Under the pieces are notes generated by a model that did not search any database, was not told the origin of the DNA, and saw only the letters and a program-made list of their open reading frames with translations. A stretch of 64,000 nt of DNA from contig NZ_JQNQ01000001.1 in the NCBI RefSeq assembly GCF_000745315.1, positions 2,046,001 to 2,110,000 of the forward strand. Reading direction: 5' to 3'. This stretch comes from Salegentibacter sp. Hel_I_6. GTDB lineage: Bacteria > Bacteroidota > Bacteroidia > Flavobacteriales > Flavobacteriaceae. The position numbers were made by a program, and so were the translations under genes. Of the stretch, positions 26,033 through 35,000 are shown piece by piece. Within the stretch, counting starts at the first letter, position 1; each line of letters starts with the position of its first letter.

Positions 26033-27172
26033 ATGCTTTTTGAAGAAATAATAGGTTTACAGCATTTAAAGAAACATCTTACCACTACCGCCGATAATGG
26101 CCGTGTTCCACACGCACAATTATTTGTAGGAAAAAGTGGCAGTGGTACTTTACCCCTTGCTATCGCTTATGCGCAATACATACTTTGCCAGCATAAACCG
26201 GAAACTGATAATTGTAATGAGCGATTTAAAAAATTAGCACATCCAGATCTCCATTTTGCTTTTCCAGTTGCAGCAAATCAAAAAATTAAGAAACATCCGG
26301 TTTCCTCCCATTTTCTGGAAGAATGGCGGGAATTTGTTAAAACCAATCCTTACGGAAGTTTATTTGAATGGTATCAAAAACTTGGTATTGAAAATAAACA
26401 AGGCCAAATTGGTGTAGATGAAGCCCAGGCCGTAGTGAAATCACTTTCATTAAAAGCTTACGAAGGCGGCTTTAAAATAATGATTATTTGGATGGCCGAA
26501 AAAATGAATACAGCGGCTGCAAATAAATTGTTGAAATTAATTGAAGAACCACCAAAAAATACGCTTTTTCTTCTTGTAACCGAAGACGAAGAGCAAATCA
26601 TACAAACCATTAGATCACGTTGCCAAAAACTTCACTTTCCACCACTTCCGGAAGATGAGATTGCAACATTTTTAGAGAAAAACGAAAATTGCAGCAAGCC
26701 AGATGCTTTAAAAATTGCACACCAGGCTAACGGAAGTTATACCCGTGCACTTCACTTATTACAAAAGGATAGCGGAGATCAACAATTTGAAACCTGGTTT
26801 ATAAATTGGGTGCGTACCGCATTTAAAGCTAAAGGGAATAGAGCCACGGTGCTGGAGCTTATTTCCTGGAGTGAAGAAATTGCGGGGATGGGCCGTGAAT
26901 CGCAGAAGAGTTTCTTGCTTTACTGTATCGACTTTTTTAGACAGGCTTTGATGCTGAATTATAAAGCTGAAAAGTTAGTTTATCTGCAACCGAAAACCAC
27001 CGGATTTAAACTAGAAAAATTTGCGCCATTTGTTCACGGTAATAATATTAAAGATATTATCGATGCCCTTGAAGAAGCAATTTATCACATTGAAAGGAAC
27101 GGTAATGCAAAAATCATTCTAACAGATCTTTCAATTAGACTAACCCGATATTTACATAAAAAAGCCGCTTAA
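26033..27172 (+). CDS. holB: DNA polymerase III delta-prime subunit
   Basis: A 379-residue clamp-loader subunit of the replicative polymerase. The N-terminal AAA+ domain has a degenerate phosphate loop (VGKSGSGTLPLA, no GK[ST]), as expected for delta-prime, which does not hydrolyse ATP. NKLLKLIEEPPKNTLFLLVT and IRSRCQKLHF (sensor 1 and SRC motif) are diagnostic. I start it at the ATG at 26033; a TTG two codons upstream is less likely. It runs into the DoxX-like gene with 4 bp between them. Confidence 0.93.
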   Translation: MLFEEIIGLQHLKKHLTTTADNGRVPHAQLFVGKSGSGTLPLAIAYAQYILCQHKPETDNCNERFKKLAHPDLHFAFPVAANQKIKKHPVSSHFLEEWREFVKTNPYGSLFEWYQKLGIENKQGQIGVDEAQAVVKSLSLKAYEGGFKIMIIWMAEKMNTAAANKLLKLIEEPPKNTLFLLVTEDEEQIIQTIRSRCQKLHFPPLPEDEIATFLEKNENCSKPDALKIAHQANGSYTRALHLLQKDSGDQQFETWFINWVRTAFKAKGNRATVLELISWSEEIAGMGRESQKSFLLYCIDFFRQALMLNYKAEKLVYLQPKTTGFKLEKFAPFVHGNNIKDIIDALEEAIYHIERNGNAKIILTDLSIRLTRYLHKKAA

Positions 27173-27176
27173 AACT

Positions 27177-27572
27177 ATGGAAAACCTTTACGCAAACATC
27201 ACTGAAATTTTAATCTTACTTTTTATTCTTATTACTTTTTTACAATCTGGGATAGATAAGGCTGCAGATTGGGAAGGAAACACAGCATGGCTAAAAGATC
27301 ATTTCTCGGGAACTTTCCTGGCCGGCCAGGTTCCTTTAATGGTAGGAATAATTATGATCATTGAAATCATCACAGGAATTACCTGTATTTTAGGCCTTAT
27401 TTGGCTTATTGGGTACAATGACCCTACAATGGCTCTTTACGCATGCGTGTTGGCTGCTATCACCTTATTAATGCTGTTATTTGGACAACGAATAGCCAAA
27501 GATTACGCCGGTGCATTTACATTAACCGGATATTTTATTGTAGTGATCTTTGGAGTCTACTTAATGTCTTAA
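27177..27572 (+). CDS. DoxX-like small membrane protein
   Basis: A 131-residue protein with four predicted membrane helices (about 8-24, 48-72, 79-100 and 110-130). The sequence ITFLQSGIDKAADWEGN in the first helix region is typical of DoxX-like proteins, whose function is poorly defined. It lies 4 bp after holB and probably shares its transcript. It is followed by a large inverted-repeat structure separating it from the convergent OmpH-like gene. Confidence 0.72.
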   Translation: MENLYANITEILILLFILITFLQSGIDKAADWEGNTAWLKDHFSGTFLAGQVPLMVGIIMIIEIITGITCILGLIWLIGYNDPTMALYACVLAAITLLMLLFGQRIAKDYAGAFTLTGYFIVVIFGVYLMS

Positions 27573-27578
27573 AAATAG

Positions 27579-27701
27579 AAAGAGGTCTGAGAAGTAATTC
27601 TTATCGTCAAGCTGAACTGGTTTCAGCTTCTAAGTTAATTTGAACCTAGATCCTGAAATAAGTCAGGGATGACGTTTATAGAAAACTTCTCAGACCTCTT
27701 T
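27579..27701. repeat. Terminator stem with a full CGTCA...TGACG element in its loop
   Basis: Outer arms AAAGAGGTCTGAGAAGT (27579-27595) and ACTTCTCAGACCTCTTT (27685-27701) are a perfect 17-bp inverted repeat with T runs on both strands, so they form a bidirectional terminator for the converging genes. The loop holds an interspersed element (27605-27674): CGTCAAGCTGAACTGGTTTC... to AAGTCAGGGATGACG, itself made of two hairpin halves. The element looks inserted into, or captured by, the terminator. Confidence 0.8.
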
Positions 27702-27721
27702 TAAAAACTCAGAACGTAAGT

Positions 27722-28237
27722 CTAGTTCTTATTATACTCTTCATTTAAATTATCAAGAATTTCCTGTGTAAGGTCTTTTCCATCTTTTGCATACATAATA
27801 TTTGCAGACTCATTAGAGCCAAAAATATAAGTATAGCCATTTTCTTCACCATAATCTGCAACATAAGCTTTTACTTTCTCAACAATAGAATCTATAACAG
27901 CATCGCTTTCCTCTCTAAGACGGTTGCCCTGCATTTGCTGTTGCTGCTGAATTCTTTGCTGCTTTTGCATTAACTCCTGCTCTTTTTGCTGGCGTTGTTC
28001 CTGTGACATAGAATTCATCCCTTGCTGATAAGCCTGAACTTCTTCCTGAAATCCTCTTGCGATAGAATCTAATTGTCTCTTTACAGAATCTGATTTTGTA
28101 GAAAAATTTGCTTCCACTTCTTCCATTTCTTTGTATTCCTGAACAAGTTTCGTGGTATCTACATAAGCTGTTTTCTCCTGGTCACAAGAAGTAAGTAAAA
28201 CAGCAACTACCAAAATCATTAAAAGTTTTTTCATCAT
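27722..28237 (-). CDS. OmpH/Skp-like periplasmic chaperone, lipoprotein form
   Basis: A 171-residue protein of the OmpH (Skp) family, trimeric chaperones that hold unfolded outer-membrane proteins in the periplasm. The signal peptide ends in a lipobox (LLTSCDQ, Cys at about residue 18), unlike classical Skp. A long helical region follows (about 35-135), very rich in Gln (QQRQQKEQELMQKQQRIQQQ), and the C-terminal strand segment contains YTYIFGSNESANIMYAKDG. It is a single minus-strand gene. Confidence 0.85.
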   Translation of the reverse strand: MMKKLLMILVVAVLLTSCDQEKTAYVDTTKLVQEYKEMEEVEANFSTKSDSVKRQLDSIARGFQEEVQAYQQGMNSMSQEQRQQKEQELMQKQQRIQQQQQMQGNRLREESDAVIDSIVEKVKAYVADYGEENGYTYIFGSNESANIMYAKDGKDLTQEILDNLNEEYNKN

Positions 28238-28463
28238 TATTATAATTTGTTTGGCGCAAATGTAAGAAAGTTAAATTTTCAATGTAAATCAAAAACCAGG
28301 AATATAGCCATATAGCAATTTCTTATAGCAAAAAATATTATAATAGGTTTTAATAATTGAAAACAGATTAAATAGAGAGCTTCTAGTGCTTAAATAAGAT
28401 TAAGGCTATACATTAATTGATTTTCAAACTTAAGAGTGCTTAAATAAGCTTAAAATACTTATT

Positions 28464-29297
28464 CTAGCTTTTTAGAAAGAAATATACGAGCGAAGAATAC
28501 TCTGAAGAACTTTGCGCCTTTAAATTTGATTTTAGACCTAGTTTAAGAGCATTTAAAAAATTAGCCTTTCCGGTTTTGTTTTTTTCTGAAAGTAGACTCA
28601 CATAGAAAGAATCAAAAACGAGTGGCTTGGTTTCAAACTTTTCAAAATTATTTTCTTTAAATAATTTTGAAATTCCATCCTGCGTGAAATGCCAAAGATG
28701 ACGAGGCACATCATAAGCCGCCCAATATTCTTTATAATATTCGGCATCAAAACTTTTAAAATTAGGTACCGCAATTACCGCGACTCCATTTGGTTTTAAT
28801 AAACGATGCAATTCTTTAAGTTGAACTTCTAAATTTGGAACGTGTTCCAAAACGTGCCACATAGAAATAACATCAAAAGAATCCTCCTCAAAACTCGATA
28901 AATCCTGCTGAAGTTTTATTCCTTTTTCAGCAGCTAATTTTCTTGCCTGCTCATTTGGTTCAACCCCTTCAACATTCCAATTTTTCCTTTTTGCAGTTTG
29001 CAAAAAATCTCCGGTTCCTGCACCAATATCTAGTAAATTATTTCCTTTAGCGACCTTATTAATCCATTTCAATTTTTGCAGAAGCATAAAGTTTTTTACT
29101 GCGTGGTAAATTTTATCGGTAACACTTTTACTGGAATCTGTGTGGGAAATATAAGCATCACTTTCGTAATAAGCCGAAAGATTTTCAGGTTTGGGTAGTG
29201 TTTCTAATATATCAAAATCTTGTAGCTGCTCTAAACGAAATTCTTCTCCAGAAACTAAATGATCTTTGCATTTTAAATGATAAACTTTATCTGCCAT
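28464..29297 (-). CDS. Class I SAM-dependent methyltransferase
   Basis: A 277-residue methyltransferase. The first 60 residues resemble the cysteine-poor remnant of the zinc-ribbon region found in sugar and lipid methylases (LKCKDHLVSGEEF). The SAM-binding motif is LLDIGAGTGDFL (near 98-109), followed by VEGVEPNEQARKLA, MWHVLEHVPN and LLKPNGVAVIAVPN. The substrate is unknown; related flavobacterial genes lie beside mnmG, as here. The spacer on its upstream side is 430 bp without genes. Confidence 0.85.
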   Translation of the reverse strand: MADKVYHLKCKDHLVSGEEFRLEQLQDFDILETLPKPENLSAYYESDAYISHTDSSKSVTDKIYHAVKNFMLLQKLKWINKVAKGNNLLDIGAGTGDFLQTAKRKNWNVEGVEPNEQARKLAAEKGIKLQQDLSSFEEDSFDVISMWHVLEHVPNLEVQLKELHRLLKPNGVAVIAVPNFKSFDAEYYKEYWAAYDVPRHLWHFTQDGISKLFKENNFEKFETKPLVFDSFYVSLLSEKNKTGKANFLNALKLGLKSNLKAQSSSEYSSLVYFFLKS

Positions 29298-29705
29298 AAA
29301 AGAATTTTTGGTCGGGATTAATCTTTATAAAATTTCTAAATTCTTTACGTATTTCTGTTAACACTTCGAACCCATTAAAATACTGGTTTCAAATATTCAC
29401 TAAATCCTCTTCACTTTCAGGCAAAAAATTCCTAACCAAACTTTTGTTTTTTTGCCTCTAATAGTACTACTAAATTTAAAAAAGTATAATCAGATTTATC
29501 TTTAGGAAAACTCAATTCTAATGTCTTACTTTTCTTTACCGAATGCGCTCCCTGCAGGATTTAAAAATCAAAAAAGTAAATAGAAGTCCAAAGCTCTTAT
29601 TTTCTTTATTAATTTTTTAAGTAATGAAAAATGTGATTGCTTTTTATCATAATTTTCAAATTACTCCTACTGGATTGATCTCATCAAGGTTACCTAAAAG
29701 AAAAT
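29298..29705. other. Non-coding spacer upstream of the methyltransferase
   Basis: AT-rich, with no convincing reading frame on either strand. The only structure I see is an inverted repeat, AGGCAAAAAA (29419-29428) with TTTTTTGCCT (29448-29457), which could be a weak terminator. The parS-like site lies at its right edge. Confidence 0.5.
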
Positions 29706-29721
29706 TGTTCCACGTGGAACT
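29706..29721. other. parS-like site 1 (ParB binding)
   Basis: TGTTCCACGTGGAACT has a perfect 14-bp palindromic core, GTTCCACGTGGAAC (29707-29720), and fits the widespread chromosomal parS consensus (TGTTnCACGTGnAACA) at 15 of 16 positions. It lies 8 bp beyond the mnmG stop codon, in non-coding DNA. A second, longer copy lies on the other side of mnmG. Confidence 0.85.
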
Positions 29722-29728
29722 TTTAAAC

Positions 29729-31600
29729 TTATCTTCCCATATAGACCAATAAAACCGAAATATCATTAGGGCTAACTCCACTGATTCGTGATGCCTGAGA
29801 AATGGAAGTTGGTTGAATTTTATTTAACTTCTCCCGTGCCTCAAAAGACATTGATTTGATCTTAGAATAATCAAAACTATTTGGAATTTTTACATCTTCC
29901 AGTCTATTCAATTTATCGGCATTATTTTTTTCCTTCTCAATATAACCAGAATATTTAACCTGAATTTCGGTTTGTTCAAGAATCTCCTGATTCAAATTAT
30001 TCTCCAGAATGTACTCCTCTACCCCAGGAAATTTTCTAACATCTTTCATTGCAATATTAGGTCGAGAAAAGATCTTAAAAATCTTATCGCTTTGTTTCAT
30101 TAAAGAAGAATTATTCGCTTCCAAAATTGGATTCGCATCCTCGTGGGAAACACTTTTATTCTTAAAGAAATTTACGAAATCAGAAGACTTTTTTTTCTTT
30201 TCTTCCATTTTACGCATACGTTCTTCAGAAGCCAAACCAATTGTATAAGAGCGTTCGGTCAGTCTAAAATCAGCATTATCCTGGCGTAATAAAGTTCTGT
30301 ACTCAGCACGGGAAGTAAACATTCTATAAGGTTCTTCTGTACCTTTTGTAATAAGATCGTCTATAAGAACACCTATATAAGCTTCATTTCTTTTTATGAT
30401 GAATTCATCCTTTTCCTGAACTTTTAATGCGGCATTTATACCAGCCATTAAACCCTGGCTAGCTGCTTCTTCATAACCGGTAGTCCCATTAATTTGACCG
30501 GCGAAATATAAACCTTCCACCAACTTTGTTTCCAAAGTATGTTTCAACTGAGTAGGTGGAAAATAATCGTATTCAATTGCATAACCTGGTCTAAAAAACT
30601 TCACCTTTTCAAATCCGGCAACAGAACGTAAAGCTTTAAATTGAACATCTTCCGGAAGGGAAGTTGAAAATCCGTTTACATAAACTTCTACCGTATTCCA
30701 TCCTTCGGGTTCAACGAAAAGCTGATGTCTATCTTTATCTGCAAACCTGTTTATTTTATCTTCAATACTTGGGCAATATCTAGGGCCAATACTTTGAATT
30801 CGGCCATTAAACATAGGCGATCTTTCAAAACCATCTTTAAGAATCTCGTGTACCTCTGGAGAGGTGTATGTCATATAACAGGAACGTTGTTTTTTTAAAG
30901 GTTGGGTTTCATCTAAAAACGAAAATTTCGAAGGTTCTTCATCTCCAGGTTGCTCCACCATTTTAGAATAATCCAGAGACCTGCCATCTACTCTTGGCGG
31001 TGTTCCGGTTTTCATTCTGCCAGATTCAAAACCGGCATCCACAAGATCTTTAGTAATTCCGGTAGCGGCTCTCTCCCCTGCTCTACCGCCACCAAAATTT
31101 TTATCTCCAATATGGATTAATCCATTTAAGAAAGTTCCATTGGTAAGTACCACACTTTTTGCTCGAATTTTTAATCCTAAAGAAGTTTTCACTCCTTTAA
31201 GTTCACCGTTCTCTATAATAAGTCCCGCCACCATCTCCTGGTAAAAATCGAGATTTGGAGTTTGTTCTAATCTAAGCCTCCAATGCTCAGCAAACATCAT
31301 TCGGTCACTTTGCACTCTTGGACTCCACATTGCGGGTCCCTTAGATTTGTTCAGCATTTTGAATTGAATGGCGCTGGTATCACTTACTAAACCACTGTAA
31401 CCCCCCAACGCATCAATTTCACGCAAAATTTGTCCTTTAGCAATTCCCCCCATTGCAGGATTACAACTCATTTGAGCAATGTTTTGCAAATTCATGGTCA
31501 CCAATAAAGTACTGGCTCCTAAATTTGCGGCTGCGGCTGCGGCTTCACTTCCAGCGTGGCCGGCACCAACTACTATAACATCATATTCATTTTCGAACAT
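29729..31600 (-). CDS. mnmG: tRNA uridine-5-carboxymethylaminomethyl modification enzyme MnmG
   Basis: A 623-residue FAD protein that, with MnmE, installs the carboxymethylaminomethyl group on wobble uridine in tRNA. DVIVVGAGHAGSEAA is the FAD loop, SCNPAMGGIAKG and GTFLNGLIHIG are conserved, and the helical C-terminus is complete. I start at MFENEYD (31600). An in-frame ATG 15 codons upstream (31645) lies inside ybeY, and its leading codons translate the parS palindrome, so it is unlikely. Two parS-like sites bracket the gene; gidA/mnmG is often near the origin and parAB in bacteria. Confidence 0.96.
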   Translation of the reverse strand: MFENEYDVIVVGAGHAGSEAAAAAANLGASTLLVTMNLQNIAQMSCNPAMGGIAKGQILREIDALGGYSGLVSDTSAIQFKMLNKSKGPAMWSPRVQSDRMMFAEHWRLRLEQTPNLDFYQEMVAGLIIENGELKGVKTSLGLKIRAKSVVLTNGTFLNGLIHIGDKNFGGGRAGERAATGITKDLVDAGFESGRMKTGTPPRVDGRSLDYSKMVEQPGDEEPSKFSFLDETQPLKKQRSCYMTYTSPEVHEILKDGFERSPMFNGRIQSIGPRYCPSIEDKINRFADKDRHQLFVEPEGWNTVEVYVNGFSTSLPEDVQFKALRSVAGFEKVKFFRPGYAIEYDYFPPTQLKHTLETKLVEGLYFAGQINGTTGYEEAASQGLMAGINAALKVQEKDEFIIKRNEAYIGVLIDDLITKGTEEPYRMFTSRAEYRTLLRQDNADFRLTERSYTIGLASEERMRKMEEKKKKSSDFVNFFKNKSVSHEDANPILEANNSSLMKQSDKIFKIFSRPNIAMKDVRKFPGVEEYILENNLNQEILEQTEIQVKYSGYIEKEKNNADKLNRLEDVKIPNSFDYSKIKSMSFEAREKLNKIQPTSISQASRISGVSPNDISVLLVYMGR

Positions 31601-31619
31601 AAAATCTTTCTTTCTTAAT

Positions 31620-32051
31620 TTATTGTTCCACGTGGAACAATGCAATCTTTTCGTCTTCCTTCTGTCGCATTAAAGCAGCTTCACTTTCAGATTTATCTGC
31701 ATATCCACAAAGATGTAAAACACCGTGAATAAGAACCCGTTTAAGCTCTTCAGAAAAATCTACATTAAAATCATTGGCGTTATCTATTACTCGATCTATA
31801 CTGATAAAAATATCGCCATTTAACTCGTCCCCTTCTGAGTTATCAAAGGAGATTATATCTGTATAAGAATCATGCTCCAAAAATTTCAAATTTATCTTAT
31901 ACAAATAATCATCGTCACAAAATATATAATTGATTTCACCGAGTTGTTTATCTTCTGATGAAATAACATTCCTGATCCATTTATCAAAAGAGTTTTCGTC
32001 TTCTAACTCAAAATCATTCTCTGAATAAAAATTAATTATTTGTTCGCTCAA
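31620..32051 (-). CDS. ybeY: Endoribonuclease YbeY (rRNA maturation)
   Basis: A 143-residue zinc-dependent RNase family protein for 16S rRNA 3'-end maturation and ribosome quality control. The metal motif reads HGVLHLCGYADK: His109 and His113 are present, but the third ligand position of the canonical HGxLHLxGYDH is Asp119, a variation I recall from other Bacteroidota. The start overlaps the upstream DUF4175 gene by 20 bp. The last codons (FHVEQ, stop) are the parS-like palindrome, so the site constrains the C-terminus. Confidence 0.92.
   Translation of the reverse strand: MSEQIINFYSENDFELEDENSFDKWIRNVISSEDKQLGEINYIFCDDDYLYKINLKFLEHDSYTDIISFDNSEGDELNGDIFISIDRVIDNANDFNVDFSEELKRVLIHGVLHLCGYADKSESEAALMRQKEDEKIALFHVEQ
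31622..31641. other. parS-like site 2 (ParB binding), inside the ybeY 3' end
   Basis: ATTGTTCCACGTGGAACAAT is a perfect 20-bp palindrome and matches the full parS consensus. It covers the last codons of ybeY and ends about 22 bp upstream of the mnmG start. The spacing to site 1 is about 1.9 kb. Confidence 0.9.
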
Positions 32052-35000
32052 AATAGGACTTTACTTTCTGTTTATAAATTTCGCGCAAAGGTAAGCTTTG
32101 TCTATTTAAAATTTCGATAGAATTGAAATATTCTTTAGCCTTAATACTTTGATCTTTAGTTGTATTATCGAACTTCTGCCGATTGGTTTCTGACTCCCTT
32201 TTATTATTTTCCCCCTGCTGCAACTTTGCATCCTCAAATTCCATTAATTGGTGCTCCAACTGTTGCAATTGTTCCAGGTTCTCTGGATCAAAACCCTTAT
32301 TTAAAAGTTGCTCTTCAGCTTCCTTCATTTGCTCCTCTAATTGCCTTCCCTGTTCAGAAGAATTCTTCTTGTTCATTTCCTCCAAACGCTGTCTTAGTTC
32401 CTGCTGATCTTTATAAATCTCGAACAAATCTTCCATTTCTCCTTCCGCCATTCCTTCGCCGGGTTTCTTGCCTTCGTTTTGTTGCTGATTTTGCTCCTTC
32501 CCTTTCTCCTGGAAATCTTTATTTATCTCCTGTTGCTTTTTTATAATATCCTGAAGCTGAAATTCTGAATTTTCGCCGTCCCCTTTCCCCATTTGAGGAT
32601 TTGCCTGTTGCTGCATAGAAGAAAGAATCTGGCTTAGCATATAAGCTAAATCGTTAGCTCCCGTAACTACATATTGCTGGCTGGATGTACCCTGAGGTAA
32701 TTCATTTTCGGCCAATCTCTCAAGAGACTTATTTATATCAAAATCAATATCTGTAAGTTGTTTTGTAATACCTTCTGTAATCATTGGGTTACTCAAAGCG
32801 AGTGAATACAAACTATCGTCTATATGCCTAAAATTTTCTCTAAGTTCACTTTGTCTTCTAAGTTTTGCAGCGTAACCGGGATTATTGATATCTATTCTGC
32901 TAAAATCTTCTAAAAGATCTTCTTGTTGGAAGGAGAAAGTCACCAAATTATCCAGGATTTGGCGAAGGGTTTCAATATCGGCTTTTAACTCTTCCCCACT
33001 TTGCTGCATTGAACGCTGCTGCATTTTTTGGCTCATTTCTTCCATTTGGTGTGCAGCATTCTTTTGTTTCTGTTTTGTCTTTTCTAAATCTCCCTTTTCC
33101 ATTTCCTCTTCGGCATCATTTAGCTCATTTTTGATGCTTTCTTCATCAACGATATCTCGTGGCAAATCGGTTGGCTTTTGAAGGTCCTGATTATCTTTTT
33201 CAAGCTCATCCATCTCTTCCTGAAACTCTTCAAATTTCTCAGAAATTTTCTTTTGTTCCTCCAAAAAATCATCCTCTGAAGTTTCTGATAATTCCTCTTG
33301 CTCTTCTGAAAGCTTTTCTAAATCCCGGGCTACTTTTTGAAGCTTTTCCTCTACATAATATCGTTTCGTCAATTCTAAAAGCTGTTCCAGGTTGCGCTCT
33401 TCACTTTGATTCCTTTTAGATAATTCTTCCAACTTCTCCCCCAGTTCTTCCCTATTAATCTTGTCAGCTATTTCTTTCAATTCATCCAATAAGGCTTCAT
33501 CTTCTTTTAAGCGTTCCTCATTTCTATCTAACCGCTTTTTTAATTCATCCTTTTCTGCAGATTCATTTCCCAATTCATCCTGCCCTTCTTCAAAACTTTT
33601 CTTTAGCTTTTCGGAATAATTGCGCATCATTTCCGATTGCTGCTTTTGTCTTTGAATAAAATTTTCCAACTTTTTACGCTGATTATAATCAAGATCTTTA
33701 TTCTCTTTTTGAATTTGATTCAATTCATTCAATTCTTCATCAGAAGATTTGATATCTTTTAAACTCTGGTTTAAATTATTTATTGATTCTCCCTGTTGTT
33801 TAAGTTTCTCTTCCTGCAACTCATCGGTGGTTTTTCTTCTAAAACTATAGGTATTACTTTTAGTACTTTTAGAACCATTTACAGCATCATTGTCCCAAAG
33901 CTGAAAATAGAAATTATACGAAATGCCCCGTTCCAAATCCAGGTCTCCCGGAAATGTATAATGAAAATCGTCAAAAGCGGCTCTCGCTATCTCGATAGTC
34001 TCTATTTTTAAGCTATCTTTTTCATTTTCAGTGTAATAAACAAGTTGTAAACGATTTAGGCCATAATCATCGGAAAGTTTTCCGTAGAAATATTGCGTAT
34101 TGTTATCTATACTATCCAGTTTTTGCTGAATTTCCATTTGGGGATATTCATCTTGAATAACACGCACCGAATAGTCTAAAGCTTCAAACTCTTTTATAGA
34201 ATTATTGGAAGTACTCACACGATAATCCAGCCTGGAATAAACAGCCTGTGAATATTGAAAATTTGAATTATTAGGTTTGAGATTTATTAAAGAATCCTGA
34301 GTTGAAAATTTGATAATATCTGTATTCCTGGTATTAAAACTCCAGGTAATTTTTGTACCCTCTGGAACATTTACATTTCCGGTTCCACTTAAACTGTCGT
34401 TTGATTTTCTTATATAAGCAGGATACTCAAATTGCATCGTGAAATCCAGTAGTTTTGGAACTTTAAGGACTTCAAGTTCGTATTCCCTGGAATTAATTCC
34501 ATTTGCCTTAAGCTGAAAATCTACATTAGTTTTAAGTCGGTTAAAAGTATAATCAAACCTACCTGGCGTAATTTGCTTTAAAAAATAAGTTTGTCCGTTA
34601 TAGCTAATCTCAGGTTTTTCAGGAGTAATTTCTCCCTCGGTAGCTACAAGAATCGTGTAAGAGGAATTTTCCTGAACCTGAAGCGAATCGTTTAAAATTT
34701 TAAACTGAAAAGGCGCCGGAGCTTCAAAAGCTGTATTGTGTTTAGCCAACCTATCAAAAGGGCCAGCCATTAAATTGATATTACCGGAAAAAAAGAGAGC
34801 CAAAATTAATACTACGGGAAATAAAGCATATTTCAGGTATTTGTTATTGGTTTTATAATCTACAGCGCGAGTAAAGGGAACTTTATTTAATTCAGCCGAT
34901 TTCTGCTCGATCCCCGCAAGTAGTAATTCAGATTGCTGCGTATCTTTTTTAAGCTGAAGAACATTTAGCAATTTATCGTTTACTTCAGGAAAATGAGCCC

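Noticed and set aside
31601..31645. Upstream ATG giving mnmG 15 extra residues
   Set aside because: It lies inside ybeY in another frame and its codons are the parS palindrome; MFENEYDVIVVGAG at 31600 is the conserved start.
32160..34011. Several plus-strand frames of 70-130 residues opposite the DUF4175 gene
   Set aside because: They arise from the low-complexity Glu/Gln/Lys codons of the opposite strand and have no start signals or similarity to known proteins.
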